A DNA stretch of 64,000 nucleotides from Spirodela intermedia (GCA_902729315.2 LR746280.1:1980501-2044500), one strand, 5' to 3'. Positions 1 to 13,667 are shown, numbered from the stretch's first letter. Made by a program: numbers and translations. The notes: generated by a model from the letters alone, not told the origin.

Positions 1-814
1 AAGCACTTATCGCTATTTACCCACTCACCTTTCATTCTCCATGAAGCATTAGCTTAAGCTGTAGCCTAATTGAATAAATACATGGATATAGGGAGCAATA
101 AGCAGATGATTGCGACAAATCTGATTACTAAAAAAAGCCTTTTGTGAAAACAGATTGTCAACCTTGCTGTCACATCATATTTCAATACGGGATTGTTGTT
201 GGTATCCTATATCTTTTGTTTTTGTTCATGTGACTTGAAGTTTTCACCTCCTCTCTTATTTACTATGCTATATACATATGTGGAATTTCTTTCCCTCATT
301 TATTTCATGGATAGGTAACTTTTCTCATTTGCCATAATTATTTTTCCTTCTCTTGTATTTGGGATACATGTGAAAATTCAACTTAATGAGATGAGTAAAT
401 AGTATTTTTCTTCTACATTTGGGGATTTCACATTGTTGTGCTATATGATCTTTTTATACATACATGATGTGATTCAATGGTCTTCTCCTCATAATTCCTC
501 TGACCAAACATATATGACTTCAGTCAAGCCTAGGTGTTCAACAAGATTCTCTTTGACTAAATAGATACTAGATACTAAGTTTTGAAATGTAAGTAGTACG
601 ATCTGATCCATTTGACCTACTCTATACTCTAGGAGTATTTAAAGATGTTTAATCTCTTCTTCAAACTTCTAGCTTAGACATGGTTGTCTTAGAATATTTC
701 AATTCAGTCATTTATACTAATTTACCTCTTTGACACTAAACATGAGAAAATGAGACTAACATGATTTTTTGCATCAACTATGTGTCTTTTATGCAGTAAT
801 GGAATTCTATAGGT
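1..814. other. AT-rich intergenic sequence, no gene seen
   Basis: I find no protein family signature or RNA gene here; the frames are short and interrupted. About 168-200 faintly resembles part of the peroxidase-upstream module (see 15345-15530), but the match is too short to claim. Confidence 0.5.
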
Positions 815-2500
815 TCCACGGACGCTAGATGAAACACAGAGAGGTGAATTGGATTTCTGTAGGTTCTTCTAAATTCTCATTTCTATCTATCAATGGAAGT
901 TTTGACATAGGTTATCTCATTCCTTTCTCTTTTTCTGTGTTCTCTCAAAACTCTTTCTCTTTTGACTTAGGTTCTTTTAGAATTCTCTCCTCACCACCAA
1001 AGACACATAAGCCTTTTATATTAGTTTACCTCTCACTTGGCTACTCCTAGTCTTGGAGAATTTTTTATATTGAAGTTCACTATTTTCATTTGAAATACAT
1101 CTAATTTTAAGAAGATTAGTACCAAACCACATTAGTTTACTCTCCTAAGAGGCTTTGTCCTTTAAGGACACAACTAGGCTCTCAACATCATGTTCTTTAG
1201 CCCAAACAGCTCTTCACTCACCTCCCATGTATCTTAGGGTCTGATCGAGAGTCAGTCTTTAAAATAAATCTAGTTTTAAATCATTGCTATCAAATGAAGG
1301 ATTGATACATAGATGTTGAAGTTTGCAGTGACTGAATTTAGTTTTAAATCTAGTTTTCAATTGATGTTTGTAGTGACTAAATTTTGCTTGAGTGAGAAGG
1401 ATATTCATTGGAGTGTACATAGATGTTGTAAAAATGTTTTGTTATTCTTCTTTCCAAACTTTTCTCCTTTTATTCTCCAATATTCTCCAATCATTTTGAG
1501 TCCTAAAAAATGGTCATGTAGATTCAAAAATCTCCCTATTTCACTAATTGCACACCAACAACCTTTGGCTATTTTTTATTTCAAGACTTATTACTCTCAC
1601 ATATGTTCATTTGAAACTTAAGTTGAAGATTCATTTCTTCTCAACAAACATCTTTGATGTTGAAGTTAAGTTTAAATATCCTTATTTAATCCACAGTTGT
1701 ATCCACATAATCTACTGACACATCACTATCTAAAATACATGGCAGTAGCCTTTGCTTGTTTCATGCATTAAAGCTCTTTGATTTCTTTTTTGTCTTATTT
1801 AAAATTTGAACCAAAGATTTATTATTGTCAAAATCATCTTCTCTATTGAGGTCAAGTCTAAATAAGTTATTTAGTTTGTGGTTATCTTCATGTATTTTGC
1901 TGACATGACACTCTTTCCTTTTATGGTTTTTTATATATTTTCTCAAAGAAGCTTCCAAGTTATTGTCATATAGGTTTCAAGTTGGAATTTGAAAGTGACT
2001 TTGATACTTCAGATTTTCACATATTTCTTTACTAAGGCTTCTATCTTCCAAATTTGAAGTTCGATACTTTGCTGGTGCCTTTAATACTTTGATTTTTTTA
2101 GGCATTTCTTCATTGAGGCTTTTGTCATCCAAATTTTGAGTTTGATACTTATCGATGTCTTTAATACTTCATGATTTGAGGTATTTCTTTTATGAGGCAC
2201 CATTATCTAGATTCCAAGTTTGACACGTGCTGGTGCCTTTAATATTCTAATATGTTTATGATATTTCATCACATGTTGACACTGAATTTTCCATATTGAT
2301 ATTAAAAATCTAAGATGTTGCATTAGTTTCAACATTTAAGGATCTCAAATAGTAATACCTTGGATTGGTTTGTTAGTCATAAGATCATAAGAGCATCAAT
2401 ATTATATAACTTCAATACTTCTCATAAATATTATACCTTTAGCACAAGCTATCATGAAATTCATTGAATATTCAATAAGTAAATAAATAAATTTTCACTT
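815..2500. repeat. Dispersed repeat, copy 1 of 2
   Basis: This stretch aligns by eye, with many substitutions and small indels, to 4525-6310 in the same orientation. Shared landmarks are the 'gaggtgaattg' start, 'gttcactatttc', the 'cactcac...cttaggg(t/c)ctga' block and an AT-rich end around 'ttttcactt'. No open frame of substance is present. The ~1.7-kb size and the two-copy arrangement would fit solo LTRs or a non-autonomous transposon; the termini are not clear enough to choose. Confidence 0.6.
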
Positions 2501-3529
2501 ATAATATGAAAACCAAGGGAATCAATGGTATACATTTTGGAAAAAATTATAATTTTTTTTGATCCTTAACCCTAACTTAGAGTGTCATTGTCCTCAAATG
2601 ACATCATCCATGAAAATGATAAATGTATGTTGATAGGAAATGTAGCCACATATTGAGAAACTCAACAAAGAAGCCTGCAAGTAAAATCATGTATGCTAAT
2701 AGGAAAGGATGATTTTTTGAAAAAGAAATTAATATTACAAGATATGGTTGCTCTTAGGCTACACTTACCTCTTAATTGTTTTGACGTTTTGTTTGTAATC
2801 TGATTTTATTGACAATGAAACTAAACAAACAAAAAAATAAGGTAAAAAGAGGTAAAATGAAAATTTGGGTTGCTTTCCAACAAGTTCTAAGTTTTATGTC
2901 TTCAGCCATGTGTAATGATGTCGTGCAACACATATCACTCCAGAAGGACTAATTCTTTACTATTAATGTACTCATTTTTCAAGTATGGTTTTAGTCATTG
3001 GCCATTCACTTTGATAGTGAGATCTGTTTTGGGATCTGAAATTAGTACACCTCCATTATCATCTAGTTTAAGAAAAGTATACATCTTATTCCATATTGAC
3101 TTGAGCTCACTTGGAAAGAAACAAAACCTAAAATTATAAAGTTAAACTTTTTAATCAGGAGAGGTGCCTCTTGCTAATTAACTTTATAAATACTCAGGTT
3201 TTCTTATGCTTTGTTTCAGATTTCTTCTAATTCTTTTAGCTGTAGAACTCTATGTTGTCCTATTTGGGCTAAGCTCATATTCAATTGGTTAATTGCCCAA
3301 TATACTTTATGATCTAATTTAACAAGAAATGGGTAAATGATAAGGTTTTCTGAAAATTAATCTGTATGATGATATGGTGATTGACATTTTATATATCATT
3401 TGGTGTGGTCATAAGGCATCATCTAATTGTGTCAACCAATCTTTTATGTTTGGTCTCACTTTCCTCTATATTGTATTCATAATTTCTCTATTGGACATTG
3501 ACTTGTCCATTTTTTTTCTAAGAAAATGG

Positions 3530-3990
3530 GGTGACCACCCTATGGTTCACTCTATTTTTTATAAGAAGGCTTTTGAAGTGTACATTAGTGAAATAGGTTC
3601 CCCAATCACTTGTAATTATTTTGAGACAACAAACCTCAATTTTTTGACTCCATACAAGTTTAATGACTACTTTATGGTCACTAGATCTAGTGGATATGGC
3701 CTCAATTCATTTGGACACATAGTGCACTGCTACTAAAATATTCTCATTCTCAAATGATGGTGGAAATAGACTTATAAAATCAAATCTGCACACATCAAAA
3801 AGTTCTAGAACTAAAATGAGGTTTCATCACATCTTTCTTTGAGATGTTTATTAATGCCTAACGCCTAGTATAAGTTGTAAAAATGATATGCATCCTTGAA
3901 AAATATGGGCCAATAAAATCAACTTTGTAAGACTTTAACTATAGTCTTTTTCTAAAATAAGGACAATCACAAGTTGATGAATGGCAAAAG
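3530..3990 (-). pseudogene. gypsy integrase remnant (HHCC finger plus core)
   Basis: The minus-strand translation, across stops, reads 'VLQS.FYWP..FKDAY' followed by 'KERCDE', which matches the zinc-finger end of plant gypsy integrases (usual form LLQSGFYWPT..KDA...C..C.R.GNI.KR.EMP). Further on (about 3600-3660) 'WSQKIEVCCLK' corresponds to the integrase core after the SKWVEA block. Stops and missing cysteines show it is dead. A plus-strand open frame at 3374-3736 is only the antisense of this region. Confidence 0.75.
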
Positions 3991-4524
3991 TCCAAGATAC
4001 TATATTGCTCCTCCTTTGGTGCACCTCATCTCAATATCAAGTCTGATTTGAAATGAAAAAATCAAATTCATTCCAAAAATAATACCTAACTATAGAGACA
4101 AATCCATCCTTCTCCTACTTCATCCATTAATTTGGAATTCTACCTATGATTAAATAATTTACAATGTCTGTATACCAAGGTGAGTTTCTTTTGGAATTGT
4201 CACTTCTAAGACACTATTAGTGGTATTGAGGCGTGACAAGTGGTCAACCCCATATTCTCAAACCCTTTCTTATCCTCAGTTTAATTTAAATTCTTAAAAC
4301 AAAGGAATCCATTTGGTCAATCTAGGTTTGGCCCATTTTTAGTAAGTAAATATTTTAAGGCCAAGAGACTTGGGTATCCAATGACTTTTTCTCCTAAGGA
4401 AAAAATAACTAATAACTCCTCCATAACTGTGTAATTAATTTGTGCTTCAAATATAATTTAGTTGGTAATAGATCACCATGGGTTTCTAATCTATTTTTTA
4501 TCTTAATTCAAGGGTTTGATGTGG

Positions 4525-6310
4525 TTAAGTGGAACATCAAGAGGGGGGTGAATTGATTTCCTACAATATGTGTTTTACTCTTGAGTTATAGTTACAAGTT
4601 TATGTGTCAATATAGGTTCTCACATAGCTTCTCTATTATGGGTATGAGTTTACTCAAGTAGTTTCTCTCTCTATATAGGTTCACTATAATCTCTCTCTCT
4701 CTCTCATCACTACTAAGAACACAATTTTTATACTAGTTCACTACTCACTAGTGTATATCTAGTTTTAGAGGATCCTTCATACTAAAGTTCACTATTTCTT
4801 TACAAAAATACAAGCTGATTTCATAGGATTAACAACCCAATTACACCAGTCCAATGTCCATAGAGATCACACCTATGACGTACATAATATGACTCTAAAT
4901 GCCATGTGTCTTAGTCTAATGTATTAATCTCCTCAAAAGCCACACTCTTCACAAACACTAATAGGCTTTTAGCACATTGTGCCTTAGGTCAAATCCGTCT
5001 CCACTCACTACCTAAGTACCTTAGGGCCTGAATGAGAGAGTCAACCTTTGAAATAATAGTTGACTTGAATCACCACAATAGAGTGAGATGTCTAATGTGA
5101 CTTTCAGCTCTTCTTTGAACTGCGTACTGATTTAACTTGAAGGAACTTAATAGAGATTTTTTCATTCAACATCATTGTCTCCTTTTTCATAAGCTTTTTT
5201 CTTTTTTTGCCCAATGTCCTCTTGTCTTTTCATCACTTTAAAAAATGATCACGCAAATTAAATTTTTTTCCTATTACTCTATTGACATGCCAATGACCTT
5301 TGCTTGTTCTTTTGTTTGAAACTTACTATTCTCATATTTGTTTTCATTGAAACTTTGTTTGGAGATTTTTTGTTTATCAACAAACATTTTTCTTTCAAGT
5401 TCAAGCTCAAATAATACCATTAAAGTCATCATTATCTTCACATACTCTCTCAAAGTGTTATCATCTAAAATGCATCGCACTGCTCTTTGCTCGCTCCTTG
5501 CTTTGAGGCTGGTTATTCTATATCAGCTATATTTGAAGCTTGATCTTGAGATATGTGATTTATCAATGATCATTTTTACTTCTGTGGTTGAGTCCAAATA
5601 AATCTTCTATCATTTTCTCCATGTATTTTTTTTATGTGTTATTGTCTATAGTATGTGGCAAAGACTTCTCCCCTTGTGACTTTACAATGGCTTCACACAT
5701 ATGTTTCAGATTTGTCCTTGTATAAGTCTTGAGTTTGAATCTAACATAAGATATTAATCTTCTGATATTTCTTTGTATTTCTCCTCTCAACTTTCCAGCA
5801 TGTCATCACTCTATTTCCAATTTCAAATCCTAATAGAGACGTTGCTTCTTCATGAGTATTAAGCACTTTGTTGCTGAGGGTTTGACCTTTCCATTATTTA
5901 GCTCTTGAATCTGAATCCTTCACTTGACTTTATATGCTGTAATTTTCAAGGTTTTTTCTCATTGAGAGTTCTGACTTCCCATTGCTCAAGTTTTCAATTC
6001 AAATCTTATAAGTGACTTCATATTTCTTGATTTTCTAGAAGCTTCATCACATATGTTCACACTTTATTTTCTATTCTTATGTTCAAACTATATGACACTA
6101 TTAAATTCAACATGAGTATCTCAAGAATATAACTCTATGGATTTGTTTGTTAGCCATAGGACAATTTGAGTATCATTAATAGATACATTTAATATTTCTC
6201 AAATATATTAAGCTTCTAAAATGTTTTCATGAAGTTGATTTACTATTTAATATATATGTTTGATAAATATTTCATAAATATTCTATAAATAGATTTCACT
6301 TGAAAGTGTC
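4525..6310. repeat. Dispersed repeat, copy 2 of 2, between gypsy integrase and RT
   Basis: Direct-orientation partner of 815-2500. It lies exactly where the RNase H part of the gypsy polyprotein should be, so it probably inserted into the older element. It begins near 'catcaagaggggggtgaattg' and contains a short (CT)n tract near 4690-4705. No coding signature was seen. Confidence 0.6.
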
Positions 6311-6479
6311 TAAGCAAGGGCTTCAACACTAAATCCACCCTATAGCATGATCCAAGACATCACAGAAGGTTTCGAAGGTTGGTGACTAGTCAAGAACCTC
6401 CTAGATAGGTTCTTCAGTTTGCACCTTCTTGAGTGTAGAGAATGACTCTTAGCATTGAGCATCTAACTGAAAATCGATG

Positions 6480-7110
6480 TCTTTAGTCCAAAGCATGGCC
6501 GTCTCACAATTTTAGAAAATCTATTATAAATTATAATGAAATCATACATGCTCAAGGAATGCTCTAATTTATTTCACTATAGAGGGATGTAGTATAGCAG
6601 TGATGATATCCATTTTTACTATGCTATCTTAATCCCTCTCTCAGTAACAATATGTCCTAAGCCTACTCCTTGTCTAACCATGAAATAGATCTTTCTAAAC
6701 TTAGAAGAAGTCTAAATGGCACCTGGTTAGAACCCTCTATATATTCTCTAGGTAGTGACTAAAAGAATTCTCAAACACTAAAATGTCATCCATGAATACC
6801 TCAAGATATTCTTCTATCATTTTAGATAATATTGACATCATACACCTTAAAAATGTCACAAGGTTATTATATAAGCCAAAAGATGTGCCTAAATATAAAT
6901 GTCTCAAATGGGGAAGTGAATGTTGTCTTCTCTTGATTGTCGAGATGTATCGCCACTTGGTTATTGATGCAGGAGAAATTGAGAAACTAATGATTAGATC
7001 ACATAATTTTTTCCAAGTAATATAGAAGTAAAATCATGACATTGAGTCCATAAGAAATGTGACTTTGTTGAAAGTGCTTTGCCTTGAGTAAACAAAACGA
7101 AGAGATTTGA
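6480..7110 (-). pseudogene. gypsy reverse transcriptase remnant
   Basis: On the minus strand the translation contains 'DNQEKTTFTSPF', then 'LVTFLRCMMSI', then 'EEYLEVFMDDILVF'. These match the QEKTTFTCP(Y/F)GT, PATFQRCM and catalytic (F/Y)MDD blocks of plant Ty3/gypsy RT; the FMDD codons lie near 6783-6804. Stops follow shortly downstream, so the enzyme is not made. Confidence 0.85.
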
Positions 7111-8199
7111 TCTTAAGCCCATTAGGATAAAAAAGAACCCTTGAATATATAGTGTCACTAAAATCTACCAGTAGAGATCAAATATGTCGAAAGAGGAATA
7201 GAATTTGTGAAACAGATGGAAATAAACTAGAATGTCTCTTGGACTACAAGGTGGACCTTTAGATAAAATGAAATATAGTTATGAAATCCCTAGAAAAGAG
7301 GGTGTTCGATTAAAACATCCCGAAGAAAAATATGGTTTTTATTAGAAAGTCTCTAAGGAGAGGGGTTTTGTTAAAGAAAAGGAAGGCTTTATTAGAATGC
7401 CCATAATAGACGAAGGGGGATTATTTGAATTGAATAAAAGGTAATAAATAAAAATAAAGGTGAGATTTTAGGTTTTTGACACAATTAACATGTGTCCAAA
7501 TCTCTTATTAGGTCATCTCAAACTGATTTTGGGCCAACACATGTCTTCACACATCTTGGGCCTCTACTTGAATTAGGTTGAAATGGTTGTACTATTGAGC
7601 GTGAAAATAGTTTCTTTTGAAGGACCCCAGATGCTTATTCTGCTAGTTTTAGCCACCTAGGTCGAAGAAAATCGTCATCCTTTTGATAGGATTTGATAGA
7701 CTACATTAGTTATATCTTAAGCGCCCATTTAAGAAGTAAAAATATTGTTGCCCAACTAATTTTATGTATAGACACATTGGGGCTAGTTCTCTTCAGGTCT
7801 ACCATTGACAACCTTATAGCTTCTTTATGTTATTTTTGCATTTCAATAACTTGTATTTCGTGCTTAGAGGATAGGTCAGAAGCTATAATGACTGGAAGTG
7901 TATTATTTGAACCTAGATATCCATACATCAGGGAATTTGATAAGGGTTTAAGATCTCATGTAATGGGTTGTTATAGAGAAGGTTTTGACTCTCCATCTCT
8001 CACTAGGCAATGGGTACATTGATAAGTGCATTTGCATCTTGAATGCCTTCATGTATAAATGCATCTATAATGTAGATGGTGACACTCTTCCTCTCCATCA
8101 GGATATTTAGATGCTCAAAAAACATTTAAATATATTTTTTGACCATGTGAGGAGATGTCAACTATCTCTAAGACAATTAACATTGGCTTTAGCTGTGAC

Positions 8200-8480
8200 A
8201 AAGAAAGACCACCCTAAAATAATCGACAATTGACTCAACTCCTATGATGACTGCATATTGAGCATGAGAAATCTACAAGGAAGCGACAACCCTTTATCTC
8301 AATAACAGCATCCTCTATTAAACCCTTGGGCCACTTCACTGAACTATGAGCTAATTGTAATATCACTACCCTAGGTTTTAGTTTGCCCATGTGGGATTTG
8401 CTCATATACCAATGTAGGCAAGAGATTTACACCAGCCCCTAGATCAAGCAATGCTCAATCAAGGGTCTCTCCTATTTCAT
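8200..8480 (-). pseudogene. gypsy aspartic protease remnant
   Basis: The minus-strand translation shows 'LLDLGAGVNLLPTLVYEQ' with the active-site D-L-G-A at about 8431-8445, followed in another frame by 'LQLAHSSVKWPKGLIEDAV', matching the usual LQLADRS...P.G..EDV block. It sits between gag and RT as expected. Frame changes show decay. Confidence 0.8.
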
Positions 8481-8559
8481 AGGAGACAAGTGGAGCACAT
8501 AGATCTTTCAATATCTTCGGGGGATGGTTTCACTCACATCTTCTGAAAATTTAATCTTC

Positions 8560-9734
8560 TTAGGCTAATTCCTTAAGAAACTTTGCACATTCAGGGACAT
8601 GCCTAATAATATCATTAAGAGGGATATTAACATCTACTTTTTTTAACATCTTTATCAAATCTTCATTTTTTAGGAGCTTTTTCTTAAATCTTGACTCTAA
8701 GGCTTCAGTGAAAAGCAGTGGTCGCTGATATTCTTTAGGTTCCACAGTTACCTTTCCTTTCTCCTTGTTATCCTTTCCCAATTTGATGGGTTCATTATCT
8801 TCATCACTTTCCTACCTATAAAAGCTTTCACCACTTTAGCGGTCTCATCTTAAGGTGCTCTAGGCGGGATTGAGGAGCTACCCTGAGGAGCTGCAGGAGG
8901 TTGAGTTTGAAATCCAAAGGCTGCAGGATGCTGGGCAGAAAATCCTAGAAAGAAATTCTTCGGGTTGCTCACATGCTGGCTAGGAAGTTGGCCTTCTTGA
9001 CACCTCATGGTTCCTTCTTAATGTTGTTGTTTTTATGTTCCGTCGCCTGGTGCCTCTCCATCAGCTGAGTCGTCATGTAGTTTTGTCTCTCAAAAAGTTG
9101 GGCCAACATCTGATGTGCGCTATTTTCAGTTTGGTGTTGGCTAAAGCTCTGCTGAGCATAAGAATAATTTTGTGTTCTCCCTAAGCCTGACTGATCTTGT
9201 TGTTTCCCATAAGTATGAGCGAGAGGTCCCCGATTTTGGGACAGCCACAGTGACTGGATGGAATCATCATCCGGGATTAGGTTATAGGCGTTGGAGGAAG
9301 GGTCGAATCGTTGTTTGGGTCAGCCATAACTACACTTACTTGCTCCTCCGTGTGCAGGGTTAGAACTGATGGAGCAGACTACACGAGGGTAGGTTGGTTG
9401 AAGTGCGGAAGAGGATGTTAGCTATTGTTTTTCGTTCGATGCTAGGAATTGATCAAATTTATCTTCCAAGGCATCTATCCTTGACGTTCCTTCTAATCTC
9501 TCTAATTTTTTCTTAAGTGAATTCTTGAGTCCTAATGCTTTCTTCTAAAGTTGAGTACCAATAACTTGCTTTATCCTTTAGTAAGAAAGGAAAACGGGTG
9601 AGCCGCGAAGAACTGTCTGTGCCTTTCACTACAGCGCAAACACTCAGAAATTCTTTCAAGTGGTCGTAAAGTGGCTGTAAGGGCTCCGTGTTGCTGACTG
9701 TTAGAATAAGTGATATTGGGCTTAATAAGTCCAA
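8560..9734 (-). pseudogene. gypsy gag remnant
   Basis: Two open pieces survive. The 5' piece (9513-9734) carries 'LYDHLKEFLSVC' and 'RFPFLLKDKASYWYSTL', matching the Retrotrans_gag pattern (HL..F...C......RL.PFSL.DKA..WL..L). The 3' piece (8560-8781) carries 'VNIPLNDIIRHVPECAKFLKEL', typical of the gag C-terminus just ahead of protease in this group. A proline/glutamine-rich linker lies between them. No single frame spans the region. Confidence 0.8.
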
Positions 9735-10634
9735 TTACCTATCGGTATTGGATCTAGCCGCTTATACCCGGCATAGATCCGATACTTAGGACATGTATTA
9801 AAGGGTCACGAACCCTAACTCAAAAGAAAACGAAGATTTTTTTTCTCTCACTCTCTCTTGCTCTAACAGCTCTCCTGCTCGTGGGTGCAGTACCCTAGCC
9901 CAAGGTTGGAGAATCTCCGACACTGACTATAGAAAGCAAGAAGTATTTGAAACACAGAATAGGGTTTAAGATAATCTCTCAATTGTATAGGTAGGTCTAC
10001 AATTTCGTTGTTCTGTACCTTTTATTCAAGTTTTTTGGATTTGAAGGTGTGTGATGCCTAGATTTTTGGAAAGGTCTGATAAATTTGATTCAGTGATCTC
10101 CTGCTTAGCATGCACAGTCCATCACTATCAGAAAACTATATAAAATAAAATTTGCGAGAATTAAAACTGAATGATTTAAAAACAGTTCTATTAAAAACGG
10201 AATGAAGTACTAAAAACTGAGAACAAGTAGCGACCAGGGTATGTAATTATTTAGTAGGAGAAACTATCAGAAAACAAAAGTGCTTCGATCGAATTGAAAT
10301 ACTCCTAAGACAGAAAAAAAATTGAACAGCTGATATGGAGATATTTTGTGAAGATAGAGTAGAGATATAGAATATTGGAATTGATAAATCAATAGAAGCT
10401 GAAATGACTATATCCGAAGTCAAAACAGATTTAGCGCACATGATCATTTTCAGAATCAATCTCATCTTTCTTGACTCCTGTGTTCTTGATTCTCATCTCT
10501 TCTTCTTTTATCTGTAATATATGTATATATATATATATATATTTCGTTTATTTAAAAAAAAGAAAAAATAAACCAGAATGAGAGAATTACACATTGAGAA
10601 ATCAACCTAATTTGATGCATAATTACTTTATACC

Positions 10635-10652
10635 TCCCCAGCAATGGTGCCA
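10635..10652 (-). other. Primer-binding site of the gypsy element
   Basis: The minus strand reads TGGCACCATTGCTGGGGA, a slightly mutated form of the TGGCGCCGTTGCCGGGGA site complementary to plant tRNA-Asp, typical of the Athila/Tat side of Ty3/gypsy. It places the 5' LTR to its right and gag to its left, which agrees with the coding remnants. Confidence 0.8.
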
Positions 10653-11980
10653 AAATTGATGTACTTCTTATTGTTGTATTAGGAAAGCAATCGATCATAA
10701 AATTTATAAAAAAACTGAATTCACTAAGAGAGGAATTAAATTTCAAGTGTATAATGATTTCAGGTCGAATCCACAAGGAGGAAATGGAAATGTGCATCTA
10801 ATTTCTGATGTTACCTCAGCTATTCCTTAATTACAGAAGTAAAAACAATGAAAAATAAGGAAAAACAGTGGAGGAAATTCTCTGTCCAATCTCTACAATC
10901 TTCAAGTCAAGCTCCCCACTCCAACTTTTTGGCTTTATTGTGCATGATCAAGGCTCAATCAGGCTTTCTCAAGATCTGAAAAAGATGAAAAATATAACTA
11001 GTGGAATTGCGAATGCTAAAGGAAGAATTGCAGAGATTGAAGAAATCAAAAATCACAAAAGGAAGATTGAAGAAATACAAATTCAATGTCACCAGAAGAG
11101 AAGTCCTAAAACGGAGAAAATAGAACATGCAAGAATGGATTTACAGAGAATTCAGAAGATTTCTTTTTACAATTAAAAAAAAATCTAAGTTTTTAAATGT
11201 TTTGAGGATCAATCTAGGTACATAAGTTATTCAAACCTAATCTTAGACGATTAATATCTTAATCGCTGGAGGCATGGCTGCAATTCAATTTCGCAATTCC
11301 TTACAAAATCTAATGCAAAGATAAATGAAAAGCATTTCGAAAATGATTAAATTAATATGTATACAAAAATCAAAAGGGGATCCAAAAACAGAATGAAATT
11401 GAAAAACCTCTCGGTGTCCAAAAATTCGTACTCTGCTAGTGTAATTTCTTCCCTAAATATTCATCCCGTCCTGATGGATCTCCTTTGAATGGAACCAATG
11501 AATGGGTCTGCCTAGCGAGCCATCCTAGTAAGTCGGCCTAATGGGTCGACATAAATAGATTTTTTAACTACACCATAAAGGATATTGTATAGTTTTGACC
11601 TTAAAGGGTATGATATCACTTAACGACACCATAAAGGATATATCACGTGTGATAATTTGAAATCCATTTCAGAAAAGATTCATAAAAATTTCCAAAACTA
11701 AGGAAAATTTCTGTAAAATCGAATAAAATGAATTAAAACATTTCAATCATGATTTTACCAGGAAAATGATGAGCTTAGGGGAAAAAAGTGGTATAATGCA
11801 TAAAATATGGATTCTATGAATATCTTTAAAATATATATGCTGTAAAAATATGCGAAAATCACCTAAATAATTATTTATTTTATGGAATGGATTTAAAATA
11901 TTCTTTATCTGATTAGACCCTAAATTTATGTTATTTATCATGAATTAATGCAACAAAATAGGAAAAATGCATGAATTATC
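10653..11980 (-). repeat. Probable 5' LTR (one copy only) of the gypsy element
   Basis: The sequence beside the primer site includes the 'ggtcgaatccacaagg' block seen near LTR ends of such elements, and a comparable block lies near the LTR edge of the element at 43.95-51.5 kb. I see no partner LTR in the window. The right end is uncertain. Confidence 0.5.
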
Positions 11981-13630
11981 ATATAAGAATGCAGTGCTAT
12001 TACCTGTAAACTACCTTGTTGACTTTGTCTACAATAGTACATCTTGAGTCCATTAGAATGCAATATAGATTATGAGTAACAGGTTTGAGACTTGTATCCT
12101 ACATTTTAGGTTCTTTGTATTGACGAGTGAGTTTCATTTATATTAGCATGGTTATATAGAGCTCAACACTTGTATTCTTCAAACTAAATTTCATAATGTA
12201 GTAAAGTATGTAAACTATTTTACAAGCATAATGTCTATGCACTTAGTCATTGTATCTGGCATACTATGCAATTTTGCAATGTAATTTTGAAGCAGCAAAA
12301 TATAAACTTCTATAATAAGTCATATGTGAGGAACCAAAGGTTCACCATGGTAGTCCATATGGGAGGATCACCAAGACTTGAGACCTGTAATAAATCAACC
12401 TTTTGTAATCCAATTTTTTATCTACAATTATACACACAAGAGTAATTCACCCCCTCATTTGACTTTGTAGTTTAAAGGATTTTGATATATAAAACGAATG
12501 TTGCTTCCAAGTTTGATAATGGTGGTTTAAAGGAGACTATAAAAAAAAAGTAGTGTGAATTAATTTTTTCGAATCCCTTTATGAGAGGATGAGAGAGGCA
12601 ATGATGCCAATGAACAAGAAAAAATAGGGAGGGCCTAGTGGTGCTCAAGGGAAGATAAGAGAGAGAGATAGCGAGATAGAGAGAGAAAGAGATGGCAATG
12701 CAACAAGATAAAATGTAATGGAAAGACCAATTCTTACTTTTGGGATACTTTTTAGGGGCTTAAACTATAAAAAGTAAAAAGATGAGAGACTTACTAAATA
12801 TAATGTCAATAAAAATCCTTTTGTGTTTGTTGAAAGATTGATGAATCTTGAGGAGTATATTTTATTTTTTAATTAATAGATAACATGAGGGATACTAGAA
12901 TTGTAGTTACCAACCAACTAGGGCATTAGTATTTGAGATGATTTTAGAAGAAAGCATGCAAAATTGATCAACTATTTTGGGGCCTCCACTAAGATCCAGG
13001 AGGGAAACCTAACATGTGTAGGATGTTCAAAATAAGAGCAATATTGTGGTCTCAAGAATGTCATGTTAGCTTAGTAAAATAGAATGTATCAATTGAAAGT
13101 TTGGAAGATATAAAGAAGACTTTAATCAAGTCCATTGTCATGTTTTGGGTTACATTCCATGGATTCAAGATTATTTTCTCATTTTACAATAGTGTCAAAG
13201 ATGCTACATTATACAGTTTTCTGTATTACACAATGCTACATTATTCCACCCTAAAATCGTCCTCAAATACAATTTTCTGTTTACCTGAAGGGAAACTAAA
13301 CTTTGATGATATATTTGCTCAGAAATTTTTGCCTACAGTATATTGACTTCCACCTTGCTATTTTATTTTCATCAACTCTCAGCATCGTAAAAGTTACACA
13401 AAAATAAAAAAGGTCACATCTAAAAACATGTTTTATAATAATAGCAATAATGTCCCCAAAAATTTTATCAGTCAAAATATCAGCAAAGTCGTGCACGTGC
13501 GCGTGCATAGTAAAGGGAAAGAAGTAAAATCTGGGAACTGCGTCGATTTCTGCGTGCTACTCAGCTGGCAGTACTAGATTAAGGAAACTTAGAAGTGATC
13601 ACTTACTTTGACAATGATTTAAATAATATT
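11980..13630. other. Gene-free interval 3' of peroxidase A
   Basis: AT-rich with short interrupted frames and a small GA tract at about 12655-12690. The part at 12785-13000 is repeated in direct orientation downstream of pseudogene D (19925-20150). Nothing else was recognised. Confidence 0.5.
12785..13000. repeat. Short direct repeat, partner at 19925-20150
   Basis: Shared landmarks are 'gtttgtgtttgtt(g/a)aaagat', 'accaaccaac' and 'gatcaactattttgg(g/a)gcctc'. Both copies lie beyond the 3' end of a peroxidase copy (A and D). The copies are diverged and have indels. Confidence 0.6.
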
Positions 13631-13667
13631 TTACAAAACCAAAGCTGTTGATACTCTCTCGCTTACG

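Larger units (their letters stand above)
2540..11980 (-). mobile_element. Decayed Ty3/gypsy LTR retrotransposon (minus strand)
   Basis: Reading the minus strand from right to left gives the order expected of a gypsy element: LTR-like sequence (about 10.66-11.98 kb), primer-binding site (10635-10652), gag (9.73-8.56 kb), aspartic protease (about 8.45 kb), reverse transcriptase (7.1-6.5 kb) and integrase (about 3.95-3.53 kb). The block rich in 'ggaaagcaaccc', commonly seen after integrase in this plant gypsy group, lies at about 2866-2905. All frames carry stops and frameshifts, so it is inactive. The RNase H interval is occupied by a dispersed repeat (4525-6310). I could not find the second LTR, and both outer limits are approximate. 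Confidence 0.8.

Noticed and set aside
168-200. Short resemblance to the peroxidase-upstream module
   Set aside because: Only about 25 bases and no neighbouring homology; likely chance.
3374-3736. 120-aa plus-strand frame
   Set aside because: It is antisense to the gypsy integrase core on the minus strand.
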